38,088 nucleotides of DNA from Chromobacterium aquaticum (GTDB taxonomy: Bacteria; Pseudomonadota; Gammaproteobacteria; Burkholderiales; Chromobacteriaceae). The notes beneath the pieces are model-generated. The model searched no databases and was not told where the DNA came from. It worked only from the letters and a program-made list of their open reading frames with translations. Shown piece after piece: positions 18,179 to 27,399 of the stretch. The stretch is taken from the NCBI RefSeq assembly GCF_021129195.1, contig NZ_JAJOHW010000012.1, positions 1 through 38,088 on the forward strand, read 5' to 3'. Every line of letters begins with the position of its first letter. The stretch's first letter is position 1. Position numbers and translations under genes: made by a program.

Positions 18179-19696
18179 ATGGCAGTGGAGATTTACGACC
18201 TGATGGTAATCGGCGGCGGCATCAACGGCGCCGGCATCGCGCGCGACGCGGCCGGACGCGGCCTGTCGGTGATGCTGTGCGAAAAGGACGACCTGGCCGC
18301 GCACACCTCTTCCGCCAGCACCAAGCTGATCCACGGCGGCCTGCGCTATCTCGAATACTATGAATTCGGCCTGGTGCGCAAAGCGCTGCAAGAGCGCGAA
18401 GTGCTGCTCAAGGCCGCACCGCACATCATCTGGCCGCTGCGCTTCGTGATGCCGCACGACAAGAACCAGCGCCCGGAATGGATGATACGCTGCGGCCTGT
18501 TCCTCTACGATCACCTGGCACGCCGGGAAGTGCTGCCCGGCTCCGAAACCGTCAGCTTCGCCAACCACCCGGCCGGCCAGCCGATCAAGCCGGCGTTCAA
18601 GCGCGGCTTCGTCTACTCCGACGGCTGGGTGCAGGACGCGCGCCTGGTGGTGCTCAATGCCAAGGACGCCGCCGAGCGCGGCGCGCGCGTGCAGACCCGC
18701 ACCGCCTGTGTCGGCGCCCGCCGCGACGGCGAACACTGGCTGTGCGAACTGCAGGCCGAAGACGGCAGCCGCAGCCAGGTGCGCGCCCGCGCGCTGGTGA
18801 ACGCCGCCGGCCCGTGGGTGGAAAGCCTGATCAAGGACACGCTGTCCTTGCCGTCCAGCAAGTCCATCCGCCTGGTCAAGGGCAGCCACATCGTGGTCAA
18901 GAAGTTGTTCGACCACCCCTATGCCTATATTTTCCAGAACCCTGACAAGCGCATCATCTTCGCGATTCCCTACGAGCAGGATTTCACCCTGATCGGCACC
19001 ACCGACGTGGAATACCGCGGCGATCCGGCCAAGGTGGCGATAGACGATCAGGAAGTGGCTTATCTGTGCCAGATGAGCAACCGCTACTTCCAGAGCCAGA
19101 TCAGCCCGGCCGACGTGCTGTCCACTTATTCCGGCGTGCGTCCGCTGCTGGACGACGAAGCCAGCAACGCCGCCAGTGTCACCCGCGATTACTCGCTGGA
19201 AATGGATCTGGACGGCGCGCCGCTGTTGTCGGTGTTCGGCGGCAAGATCACCACCTTCCGCAAGTTGGCGGAAGAGGCGGTGGACAAGCTGGCCCCGCTG
19301 CTGGGCAACAGCAAGACCACCTGGACCGCCGATGCGCCGCTGCCGGGCGGCGATATGCCGGGCGCGGATTTCGAGCGTTTCCTGCAAGGCCTGCGCCAGC
19401 AATATCCATGGCTGCCGGAAGCATTGGCGCGGCGCTGGGCGCGCGCCTACGGTACTCGCGTGGCCAAACTGATCGGCCAAGCCGCCGGCCTGGAGCAATT
19501 GGGCGCGGAACTGTTGCCCGGCCTGTACGAAGCGGAGCTGCGCTACCTGGTGAACGAGGAATGGGCGACGCGCAGCGAGGACATCTTGTGGCGTCGTTCC
19601 AAGCTCAAGCTGCATTTGCCGGCGCACGCCGCGGAGGTAATCGATGCCTGGCTGTTGGGTCAGGCCGCCGCGCGCGAGCAAAGGCTGACCGCCTGA
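18179..19696 (+). CDS. glpD: Aerobic glycerol-3-phosphate dehydrogenase
   Basis: A 505-residue membrane-associated FAD enzyme, the same size class as E. coli GlpD (501), oxidising glycerol-3-phosphate to dihydroxyacetone phosphate and passing electrons to quinone. DLMVIGGGINGAGIARDAAGRG is the N-terminal FAD-binding dinucleotide motif. STKLIHGGLRYLEYYEFGLVR is the family signature. LVNAAGPWV and YSGVRPLLDD are further conserved blocks, and SVFGGKITTFRKLAEEAVD near 345-365 closes the FAD site. ATG 18179 follows AGGTAGGGAAG. Preceded by its own promoter and a repeat element; ended by a terminator. Confidence 0.98.
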   Translation: MAVEIYDLMVIGGGINGAGIARDAAGRGLSVMLCEKDDLAAHTSSASTKLIHGGLRYLEYYEFGLVRKALQEREVLLKAAPHIIWPLRFVMPHDKNQRPEWMIRCGLFLYDHLARREVLPGSETVSFANHPAGQPIKPAFKRGFVYSDGWVQDARLVVLNAKDAAERGARVQTRTACVGARRDGEHWLCELQAEDGSRSQVRARALVNAAGPWVESLIKDTLSLPSSKSIRLVKGSHIVVKKLFDHPYAYIFQNPDKRIIFAIPYEQDFTLIGTTDVEYRGDPAKVAIDDQEVAYLCQMSNRYFQSQISPADVLSTYSGVRPLLDDEASNAASVTRDYSLEMDLDGAPLLSVFGGKITTFRKLAEEAVDKLAPLLGNSKTTWTADAPLPGGDMPGADFERFLQGLRQQYPWLPEALARRWARAYGTRVAKLIGQAAGLEQLGAELLPGLYEAELRYLVNEEWATRSEDILWRRSKLKLHLPAHAAEVIDAWLLGQAAAREQRLTA

Positions 19697-19716
19697 GCTT
19701 TTACGGGCGTAACGCA

Positions 19717-19743
19717 CAAAAACCCGGCCTTGAGCCGGGTTTT
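19717..19743 (+). terminator. Terminator after glpD
   Basis: ACCCGGC (19722-19728) and GCCGGGT (19734-19740) form a stem with loop CTTGA, preceded by an A-run and followed by TTTC. It lies about 25 bp after the glpD stop. Confidence 0.88.
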
Positions 19744-19781
19744 CTCATGATGCGGCAAGGCATCCGCCAGGCATGTCGCAG

Positions 19782-19820
19782 TTATCCACAGCACGGCGTC
19801 CAAGCCTTGGTTTATCCACA
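19782..19820 (+). other. DnaA-box pair (boxes 1 and 2)
   Basis: Two perfect consensus boxes TTATCCACA at 19782-19790 and 19812-19820, in the same orientation with starts 30 bp apart (about three helical turns). They lie in the 430-bp gene-free stretch after glpD. Four boxes of opposite orientation lie 1.45 kb downstream. Confidence 0.85.
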
Positions 19821-19950
19821 TTCGCCCGCGACCCCGCCGGCTTGACCGTCGGGATGCCCGCTGGGCACAATCCAGCCGTGCTCGTGAAAACCGGGCGCAT
19901 CCGCAAGGTTTGGCAGTAGCTGCTTATGGATTGGCGCTGCTAGGTACTTT

Positions 19951-20000
19951 AGAGCCTGTTCACGGTCTCACCCGCGCGGCGGAGCGTGAACCGCTTGTTA
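19951..20000 (+). repeat. Truncated family 1 repeat
   Basis: AGAGCCTGTTCACGGTCT matches the family 1 terminal repeat, and a degenerate opposite end with GTGAAC follows about 35 bp later. The central palindrome is missing, so this looks like an internally deleted copy. It occupies part of the otherwise featureless stretch before the next gene. Confidence 0.4.
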
Positions 20001-20126
20001 AGTCCCCGTTGCGCGCCGTCCATACCAGATCCGCCGCCGGTTCGGCCATCCTGTCCGCGCCGGCTTAGGCGCCGGGCTTCCCGTCTCTGCCGAGGCGGGG
20101 CGCGTCGCAAGACCATGGGAGGCTTT

Positions 20127-20495
20127 ATGTCCGTAAAACGTCCGCTTAACCACCAGTATTATTCCGTCATCGCAACGGAGCCGAATCAGCAACCCTCGCT
20201 CGCAGCCCTGCTGCCGCAGCCCTTGCGCGGGCACTGCCAAGCGGTGCCGGCCGATGCCGACCGTGACTCGGCTTACCGTATCGGCCGCGAATTCTCCAGC
20301 CATTACATCGAATACGTCCTGGCGCATCCCAGCGCTCCAAACGATTCCCTGCTGGCGCGCATCGCCGAGCATGTCGATTTTGCGGCGCAAGGCCCCGAAG
20401 GCGATTATTGGGCCGGCTTTTTTTCGCTGCTGGAGGAAGTGATGGTCAATGCCGCCGACTCCTTCGATACGGGCGGCAGCGACTCCATTCACTGA
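20127..20495 (+). CDS. Hypothetical protein between the DnaA-box clusters
   Basis: A 122-residue soluble protein with no family recognised. It begins MSVKRPLNHQYYSVIATEP and has an acidic, probably helical C-terminal half (RIAEHVDFAAQGPEGDYWAG, then FFSLLEEVMVNAADSFD). No signal peptide or membrane segment. ATG 20127 follows GGGAGG; the frame is open further upstream but that part has no ribosome site and overlaps the truncated repeat. It lies between two groups of DnaA boxes, which may or may not be meaningful. Codon use matches its neighbours. Confidence 0.75.
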   Translation: MSVKRPLNHQYYSVIATEPNQQPSLAALLPQPLRGHCQAVPADADRDSAYRIGREFSSHYIEYVLAHPSAPNDSLLARIAEHVDFAAQGPEGDYWAGFFSLLEEVMVNAADSFDTGGSDSIH

Positions 20496-20604
20496 ATCCG
20501 CGTTGGCGCGGCGCTTAAGCCGCGCTAATACCCCAGCAAAAAAACGCGTTTCCCCTATGAACGCCGCCAGCCTATGCTAAGGCGGATTCAACCGTGGAAG
20601 CCCG

Positions 20605-21285
20605 ATGATGCAGATTGCCCTCAGCCCCGCCTTATTGTCCCGCCTGCCGCAGATCCAGGTCAGTGGCCTGATCGCGCTGGAGATAGACGCCGCCGCCTTG
20701 CCGGCGCGGCTGCCGACGCTGCCGGAGCCGGAGCGTGATCTGGACGCGCTGCTGCAAGCCTGGAAGCAGTTGTACAAGGACTTGCCCGGCGACAAGAAGG
20801 CGCGCTGTTCGCTGGAATACCTGGTCAAGGCGGCGCAAAAGGACAAGCTGCGCAGCATCCTGCCCTTGGTGGACTTGTACAATCAGGCGTCCTTGCTGAG
20901 CCTGAGCCCATTCGGCGGCGAGGACATCGCCAAGCTGGGCGGCGTGTTGCAATTGGACTTGGCCGCCGGCGACGAACCCTTCCTGCCGCTGGGACGGGAT
21001 CAGGCGGAAACGCCGCAGCCGGGCGAGGCGGTGTGGCTGAACGGTGAACGGCGGGTGGTGTGCCGTTGCTTGAACTGGCTGGAGTCGGACTTGTTCAAGC
21101 TGGATGCAGGCAGCCGCGATGTGGTCTTCGTCAGCGAGCGGCCGGACCATGATTTCCCTTCCGGCGCGGCCGGCATGGACTGGCTGGCCGAGCAACTGCG
21201 GCCGCATGCCGGACGGTTGCTGCGTTTCGAGCTGGACGCGGCGCGCGCGAGCTTTGAACTAGCAGCTGTGGATAAAGTGGCGTGA
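20605..21285 (+). CDS. B3/4 domain-containing protein
   Basis: A 226-residue protein of the B3/B4-domain group (COG3382), related to the editing-like domain of the phenylalanyl-tRNA synthetase beta subunit. Recognisable blocks are SILPLVDLYNQASLLSLSPFGGEDI (about 94-118), DEPFLPLGRDQ, and RRVVCRCLNWLESDLFKL followed by DVVFVSERP. Free-standing B3/4 proteins are thought to act on mischarged tRNA or on amino-acid-like substrates; none can be assigned. The codons at 20605 and 20608 are both ATG; GGAAG at 20596-20600 is better spaced for the second. The third DnaA box lies in the last codons (AVDKVA). Confidence 0.85.
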   Translation: MMQIALSPALLSRLPQIQVSGLIALEIDAAALPARLPTLPEPERDLDALLQAWKQLYKDLPGDKKARCSLEYLVKAAQKDKLRSILPLVDLYNQASLLSLSPFGGEDIAKLGGVLQLDLAAGDEPFLPLGRDQAETPQPGEAVWLNGERRVVCRCLNWLESDLFKLDAGSRDVVFVSERPDHDFPSGAAGMDWLAEQLRPHAGRLLRFELDAARASFELAAVDKVA

Positions 21286-21305
21286 CGGCGTGCACTTGTG
21301 GATAA
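21267..21305 (-). other. DnaA-box pair (boxes 3 and 4)
   Basis: Perfect TGTGGATAA at 21267-21275 and 21297-21305, that is TTATCCACA on the minus strand, again with starts 30 bp apart. Box 3 lies within the final codons of the B3/4-domain gene; box 4 is intergenic. Confidence 0.85.
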
Positions 21306-21366
21306 GCCTTGCCGAGGGCTTGGCGAAGCGGACTTCGCCGCTTGCCATTTCGCTGGCGCGGTGAAC

Positions 21367-21404
21367 TGTGGATAAAAGCGCTGGATAGATTTTTCTGTGG
21401 ATAA
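21367..21404 (-). other. DnaA-box pair (boxes 5 and 6)
   Basis: Perfect TGTGGATAA at 21367-21375 and 21396-21404, starts 29 bp apart, same orientation as boxes 3 and 4. The short run between and after them is AT-rich for this genome. A hairpin GGCGAAG-CGGA-CTTCGCC (21322-21339) lies between the two pairs. Confidence 0.85.
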
Positions 21405-21407
21405 ATA

Positions 21408-21433
21408 AAAAAGGACGCGATCGCGTCCTTTTT
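21408..21433. terminator. Bidirectional terminator between B3/4 gene and ABC operon
   Basis: AAAAAGGACGCGA followed at once by its reverse complement TCGCGTCCTTTTT: a perfect 26-bp palindrome with A- and U-runs on both strands. It can serve both the plus-strand B3/4 gene and the minus-strand transporter operon, which ends at 21453. Confidence 0.9.
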
Positions 21434-21452
21434 GCTTATGCGCTGTTGACGT

Positions 21453-22565
<1,113 letters not shown>

Positions 22566-22576
22566 ATCGAATCCTT

Positions 22577-24064
22577 TTATTGCAGGCGCGCGGGAAGCAC
22601 GCCGGCGGCGTCTATCTCGCCGGCCAGCCATTGGGCGACGGCGTCCAGCGCCGCGTCGGCGAAGCCGTAGCTGATCAGCGCCGGCGCGTCGAGATCGGCG
22701 GCGGCGTAGGGGTTCCACAAGGCCAGGTGCAGATCCGGCCGCCATTCGGCGCGTTCGCGCGCGCCGTAGCGTTCGCGGGTGGTGGAGGCGACCACGGTGT
22801 AGCGGCCGTCCTGCGGCAGCCGGCGCCAGTCCAGCTCCTCGCGCCTCTGATAGCGGATCACTTCCAGGCTGAAGCGGCGCGACAGCCGGGCGATCAGCGC
22901 GTCGGCGGACAGGCCTGCCTCGGACACGCCGTCCGACGGTGCCTGGTCCTGCACCACCAGGCGCAGCGTGGCGTCGGCCGGCGGCCGTTGCGGCTGGCCG
23001 TGGAGGGTCAGCGCGCGGCGCCAGGCGTCGGCGAACAATTCGGCGTCGGCCGCGCGTTGCGCGGCGCTGTAATCGCGCTGGCGGCTGGGATAGCGCTGGA
23101 TCAGCGCGTCCACGCGCGCGGCGGCTTCTTGCAGCCGCGCCTCGCTCAGCCGGCCGGCGGCGACGGCGGCGATCAGCGCCTGCTTGCTGTCTTCCATTTC
23201 GTCCTGGAATTGCAGCACCAGGCTGAGGTCGGCGCCGGCCGCGAGCGCCTGGGCGCTGCCCTGGGCCTGGCCCCAGCGTTCGCGGATGGCCTTCATATTC
23301 ATGCCGTCGGTGATCATCACGCCCTGGTAACCCAGCTGCTCGCGCAGCAATTGCTGCAGGATGGCCGGCGACAGCGTGGCCGGCCAGTCCGCGTCCAGCG
23401 TCGGAAAGCGGATATGGGCGCTCATCATGCCGGGGGCGAGATCGGCCAACGCGGCGAACGGCGACAGCTCGTAATCGCGCAGCTCGGCCTTGGGCTTGTC
23501 CACCACCGGCAGGTCCAGGTGGGAATCGGTATGGGTGTCGCCGTGGCCGGGGAAGTGCTTGGCGCAGCAGGCCACGCCTTCGGACAGATGGCCGCTGATC
23601 CAGGCGCGCGCCAGCCGCGCCGCCTTGAGCGGGTCCTCGCCGAAGGAGCGTTCCGAGATCACCGGATTGGCCGGGTTGTTGTTGAGGTCCAGCACCGGGG
23701 CAAAATTCCAGTTCACGCCCAGGCTGGCCAGGCCGCGCGCCACCGCGGCGCCCACTTTCTCGGCCAGCTCGGCGTCGTCCACCGCGCCCAGCGCCATCGC
23801 CGACGGCGCCGCCGGCAGGAACAGGGTGCGCATCACCGCGCCGCCTTCCTGGTCCATGCCGATCAGGATGTCCTCGCCCAGCGCGCATTGCAGATCGGCG
23901 ATCAGCCGGCGGATGCTGGCTTCGTCCGGCACATTGCGGCGGAACAGGCAGATGGCGCGCGCGCCCAGCCGTTGCAGGAAGGCGGCTTCCTCATCGCCCA
24001 GGCGCGGGCCGGCCACGTCCACCATCAGCGCCTGGCCGGCCAGTTGTTGCAGGGTATCGCTCAT
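22577..24064 (-). CDS. Glycoside hydrolase family 3 beta-N-acetylhexosaminidase (two-domain)
   Basis: A 495-residue GH3 enzyme without signal peptide. The N-terminal TIM barrel has [13 protein letters not shown] (about 67-79) and the NagZ-type loop [18 protein letters not shown] (169-186), whose Asp-His dyad serves as acid/base in N-acetylglucosaminidases. The nucleophile is Asp253 in MITDGMNM. About 150 further residues form a second alpha/beta domain, as in two-domain relatives, whereas E. coli NagZ (341) lacks it. It should cleave N-acetylglucosamine from the non-reducing end of imported oligosaccharides in the cytoplasm (inferred from operon context). The start ATG overlaps the permease stop by four bases (ATGA). 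Confidence 0.92.
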   Translation of the reverse strand: MSDTLQQLAGQALMVDVAGPRLGDEEAAFLQRLGARAICLFRRNVPDEASIRRLIADLQCALGEDILIGMDQEGGAVMRTLFLPAAPSAMALGAVDDAELAEKVGAAVARGLASLGVNWNFAPVLDLNNNPANPVISERSFGEDPLKAARLARAWISGHLSEGVACCAKHFPGHGDTHTDSHLDLPVVDKPKAELRDYELSPFAALADLAPGMMSAHIRFPTLDADWPATLSPAILQQLLREQLGYQGVMITDGMNMKAIRERWGQAQGSAQALAAGADLSLVLQFQDEMEDSKQALIAAVAAGRLSEARLQEAAARVDALIQRYPSRQRDYSAAQRAADAELFADAWRRALTLHGQPQRPPADATLRLVVQDQAPSDGVSEAGLSADALIARLSRRFSLEVIRYQRREELDWRRLPQDGRYTVVASTTRERYGARERAEWRPDLHLALWNPYAAADLDAPALISYGFADAALDAVAQWLAGEIDAAGVLPARLQ

Positions 24065-24930
24065 TTGACGGCTCCATCGAATCCGCGCAGGAAATAGCGC
24101 TGGGTGAACAGGAAGACCAGCAGGATGGGCAGCACGGTCAGCACCGCGCCGGCGGCCACCACCCGGGTCTTGAAGCTGAAGGCGCCGGACAGGTAGAGCA
24201 CGCCCACCGACAGCGGGAATTTGTCCGGGCTGGACATCACGATGGACGGCCAGATGTACTGGTTCCACGCCGACACCATGGTGAGTATGGTCAGCGCCGC
24301 CAGCGCCGGGCGCGACAGCGGCAGCATGATTTTCCAGAAAATCTGCCATTCGCCGGCGCCGTCGACGCGGGCGGCGTCTATCAAATCCTGTGGCACCGCC
24401 TCGAAGGCCTGCTTCATCAGGAAGATGCCCACCGCGCCGGCCAGCGTGGGCAGCACCACGCCGCTATAGCTGTCGGTGAGCTGCAACTTGGACACGGTGA
24501 TGAAGTTGACCAGAAAATTGACTTCGCTGGGCAGGATCATGGTGGCGAGGATGGCGCCGAACACCAGCTTGCGGCCGGGAAAGCGCATCCGCGCCAGCGG
24601 GTAGGCGGCCAGCGCGCTGACCAGCAGGGTGCCGGCCACGGTGGCCAGCGCGATGATGACGGAGTTCTTGTAGAAGGCCAGCAGATCGATGCTGGACACC
24701 GCCTCCTTGAAATTGTTCAGGCTGGGCGCGCTGGGCAGTAAGGGCGGCGGGAAGGCGAACACATCGCCCTCGGTGGACAGCGCGGTGACCAGCGTCCACC
24801 AGAACGGGTAGACGGTGATGACGGCGATCAGGCTCAGCACCAGATAGTGCAGGCCGCGGCCGGCCAGCTTGCTCAGCCGCGCGCTGTGGCGGCGGGCGGC
24901 GGGCGCGGCGAGGGTGGCGGAGTTATGCAT
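24061..24930 (-). CDS. Sugar ABC transporter permease (MalG/UgpE type)
   Basis: A 289-residue inner-membrane protein with six predicted membrane segments and the EAA loop EAVPQDLIDAARVDGAGEWQIFWKIMLPL (about 191-219), which docks to the ATPase. The N-terminus is a short cytoplasmic tail rich in Ala and Arg. It pairs with the upstream permease to form the import channel. Its stop overlaps the GH3 start. Confidence 0.95.
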   Translation of the reverse strand: MHNSATLAAPAARRHSARLSKLAGRGLHYLVLSLIAVITVYPFWWTLVTALSTEGDVFAFPPPLLPSAPSLNNFKEAVSSIDLLAFYKNSVIIALATVAGTLLVSALAAYPLARMRFPGRKLVFGAILATMILPSEVNFLVNFITVSKLQLTDSYSGVVLPTLAGAVGIFLMKQAFEAVPQDLIDAARVDGAGEWQIFWKIMLPLSRPALAALTILTMVSAWNQYIWPSIVMSSPDKFPLSVGVLYLSGAFSFKTRVVAAGAVLTVLPILLVFLFTQRYFLRGFDGAVK

Positions 24931-24939
24931 GGCGTTTCC

Positions 24940-25803
24940 TTAAGATTCACGCGGCTGCAGGTAACGGAAATTCAGCCACGCCAGCGCCACGCAGAACACC
25001 GACATCACCAGGCTGGCGGCCAGCGCGCGGCCGAAGTTCAGCGATTTGATGCCGAATTCGTAGGCGTAGAACAGCGCGGTGTAGGTAGACTGCATCGGCC
25101 CGCCCTTGGTCATGATCTGCACCTCCTCGAAAGCCTTGACCGCGGCCAGCACCGACATCACCGAGCACAGCAGGATGGTGGGCGCCAGCAGCGGCACGGT
25201 GATGCGCCAGAAGCGCTGCCAGGCGTTGGCGCCGTCCAGCTGGGCGGCTTCGTAGATATCGGCCGGCACCGCCTGCAGGCCGGCCAGGTAGAGCACCATA
25301 TACCAGCCCAGGCCGCGCCAGACGGTGATGAACATCACCGCGAACAGAGCGATGCGATCGTCGTTGAGCCAGCCCACCGGTTCGTTGATCACCCGCAGCC
25401 AGTGCAGCGCGGCGTTGAGCACGCCGTCCTCGGTGTACATGAAGTTCCAGATGATGCCGATCACCGATACCGAGGTGACCACCGGCAGGTAGTAGGCGGC
25501 GCGGAACCACTTGATCGCCGGCAGCTGGTTGTTGACCAGCACCGCTAGCAGCATGGCGACGATCTGGATCACCGGCACCACCAGCAGGTAGACGGCGGAA
25601 TTTTTCAGCGAGGCCAGGAACAGCTCGTCGCCGAACAAATCGCGAAAATTGTCCAGGCCCACCCAGCGCGGACTGTCGATCAGATTGTACTGGGTGAAGG
25701 CGATGAAGCTGCCGAAGCCCACCGGCCAGAAGGAGAACGCCAGCATCAGCAGCAGCGCCGGGGCCAGGAACAGATAGGCTTGCAGCGTGGTCTTGGTGCG
25801 CAT
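24940..25803 (-). CDS. Sugar ABC transporter permease (MalF/UgpA type)
   Basis: A 287-residue inner-membrane protein with six membrane segments and EAA loop LQAVPADIYEAAQLDGANAWQRFWRITVPLL. MTKGGPMQSTYTALFYAYEFGI near the C-terminus is the usual MalF/UgpA-type block. It lies nine bases before the second permease gene. The gap of 248 bp to the upstream binding-protein gene is long for this operon and holds a family 1 repeat. Confidence 0.95.
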   Translation of the reverse strand: MRTKTTLQAYLFLAPALLLMLAFSFWPVGFGSFIAFTQYNLIDSPRWVGLDNFRDLFGDELFLASLKNSAVYLLVVPVIQIVAMLLAVLVNNQLPAIKWFRAAYYLPVVTSVSVIGIIWNFMYTEDGVLNAALHWLRVINEPVGWLNDDRIALFAVMFITVWRGLGWYMVLYLAGLQAVPADIYEAAQLDGANAWQRFWRITVPLLAPTILLCSVMSVLAAVKAFEEVQIMTKGGPMQSTYTALFYAYEFGIKSLNFGRALAASLVMSVFCVALAWLNFRYLQPRES

Positions 25804-25910
25804 GGGCAGAACCTTGTGACGTAGCGGCAGGCCGGCGCCGGGATGCGGCGTCGGCCTGCGGGTTGCGGGGCGGCGGGGTCTGGGACGCCGCCGCGTTCAA
25901 GCACGTATTT

Positions 25911-26052
25911 AGAACCCGTTCATAATCTGCTGCGCTGCGGCGATACGGCGTTGAAAACCAGCTCAAAACGCTCATGTACCACGAGTACATTCCGCTTTTT
26001 CACTCGTTTTCGCCTTGTCTCGCCCTGGCTCGCGAGATTTTGAACGGATTCT
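25911..26052 (+). repeat. MITE-like repeat, family 1, copy 3 (inside the ABC operon)
   Basis: A 142-bp copy in the same orientation as copy 1. Ends AGAACCCGTTCATAATCT and, as reverse complement, AGAATCCGTTCAAAATCT; centre ATGTAC-CACGA-GTACAT. Its last base is also part of the TAA stop of the binding-protein gene (minus strand, 26052-26054). It therefore lies between the binding-protein and permease genes of one operon. Confidence 0.88.
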
Positions 26053-27311
26053 TAGAGCTTGCCGCTCCAGAACGCCGCCGCCTCGTCCAGCGCGACCTTG
26101 GGATCCTGGCGGCCAGTGACGGCTTTTTCCACCGCCGCGGCCAGGCGAGCGGACAGCACGTCCGGGTCCTTGACCCCGGCCAGGTAGATGGTGCGGGTCT
26201 TGTCCAGGCTGGCGGCGGCCACGCCTACGGCTTTTTCCGCCGCGCCGGCGTCATTGGCCACTTTCTGAAAGTAGGGGTCTTGCGCCGCCTTGCGCGCGGT
26301 GGGCAGGGTGCCCGCCAACTTGGCGAAGGCGAGCTGGTTGTCGGCGTTGGTCAGGTAGTTGCCGAACTTGCCTATCTCCGGCAGCAGCGCCTTGTTGACG
26401 TTGCGCGCCACGCCGAAGTTGAACATCCAGCCGCCGGCGGCGATGCCGGTGGGGCCGATGGGCGCCGGCGCCACCAGGGTGGATTGGTAGAGCTTGGGCG
26501 CTTCGTCGCGCACCCGGGTCAGCGAGGCCGGGGTGGTCACCAGCATGGCCATGCGGCCGCCGTTGTAAGCGGCGATGGAGACCTGGAAGTTGTCCTGGGC
26601 GAACAGATTGTCCTTCAGCAGCGCGCCGGACTTGTAGGCGTCGCCCAGTTTTTTCAGCATGGCCACGTGGGCCGGGCTGTTGAACACCGGCTTGCCGTCC
26701 TTGAGCAGGGGCAGGCCGTTCTGGATCAGAAAGCCTTCGATCTTGGTGGGGCCCAGCGCCGGCGCGAAGCCGGCGACGCCGGTCTTGGCCTTGATGGTTT
26801 TGGCGTAAGCCAGCTGCTCGTCCAGCGATTTGGGCGGCTTGGCCGGATTGAGGCCGGCTTTCTTGAACAGTTCGGCGTTATAGGCGATGACGTTGGCGCC
26901 GTTGTAGTGCGGGAAGGCGTAGACCTTGCCGTCGAAGGTCACGTCCTTGATCGCGCCGTCCACGTACTGGCCCTTGTTGATCACGCCGTCCAGCGGCTGC
27001 AGCAGGCCGCTTTGCTTGTAGTCGTAAGCCCAGGGCACGTTCAGGTTGACCAGGGCCGGCGGCTTGCCGGCGCCGACGGCGGCGGTGAACTTGGACTGGA
27101 TCACGTCCCAGGGGTAGTCGGTCCATTTGATTTCGACATTGGGGTTCTGGGCGTTGTACTTGCCGACCAGATCCTTGAAGTAGCCGTCGAATTTGGGCGA
27201 CAAGCTCATGGTCCACACTTCCAGTACCGGTTTGTCGGCGGCCAGCGCCGGCAGGGCGACGGCGCAGCCGGTGATGAGCAGGGCGGCGCGAGCGAAGGCG
27301 TTGAGTTTCAT
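26052..27311 (-). CDS. Sugar ABC transporter substrate-binding protein
   Basis: A 419-residue family 1 extracellular solute-binding protein with a signal peptide (residues ~1-24, ending ALPALA). VLEVWTMSLSPKFDGYFKDLVGKYNAQNPNVEIKW is the typical opening of carbohydrate-binding members; AFPHYNGANVIAYNAELFKKAGL and AAYNGGRMAMLVTTP are inner binding-cleft segments. It delivers the sugar to the permeases encoded downstream. The neighbouring beta-N-acetylhexosaminidase suggests amino-sugar oligomers. ATG 27311 follows AAGGAG. A palindromic operator-like sequence lies about 90-135 bp before the start. Confidence 0.94.
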   Translation of the reverse strand: MKLNAFARAALLITGCAVALPALAADKPVLEVWTMSLSPKFDGYFKDLVGKYNAQNPNVEIKWTDYPWDVIQSKFTAAVGAGKPPALVNLNVPWAYDYKQSGLLQPLDGVINKGQYVDGAIKDVTFDGKVYAFPHYNGANVIAYNAELFKKAGLNPAKPPKSLDEQLAYAKTIKAKTGVAGFAPALGPTKIEGFLIQNGLPLLKDGKPVFNSPAHVAMLKKLGDAYKSGALLKDNLFAQDNFQVSIAAYNGGRMAMLVTTPASLTRVRDEAPKLYQSTLVAPAPIGPTGIAAGGWMFNFGVARNVNKALLPEIGKFGNYLTNADNQLAFAKLAGTLPTARKAAQDPYFQKVANDAGAAEKAVGVAAASLDKTRTIYLAGVKDPDVLSARLAAAVEKAVTGRQDPKVALDEAAAFWSGKL

Positions 27312-27399
27312 GATGTTTCTCCTTTGAGGCCGGCGCTGGCGTCAGCCGTGGCGGCCAGGGTGCAATATTATGCTATTTGAATTTCTTGTTGCGGCATTG

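Noticed and set aside
19697-21452. The DnaA-box region being the chromosomal oriC
   Set aside because: dnaA, dnaN, gyrB, rpmH or parAB are not nearby and no clear AT-rich unwinding region was seen, so only a DnaA-binding locus is proposed.
22577-24349. A longer GH3 protein starting upstream of 24064
   Set aside because: The extension lies inside the permease gene in another frame; the ATG overlapping the permease stop gives a normal N-terminus.
25974-26043. Small proteins starting MYHEYIPL within the repeats, in several copies
   Set aside because: These frames come from the conserved interior of the repeat family and have no ribosome site; similar translations appear in each copy only because the DNA is repeated.
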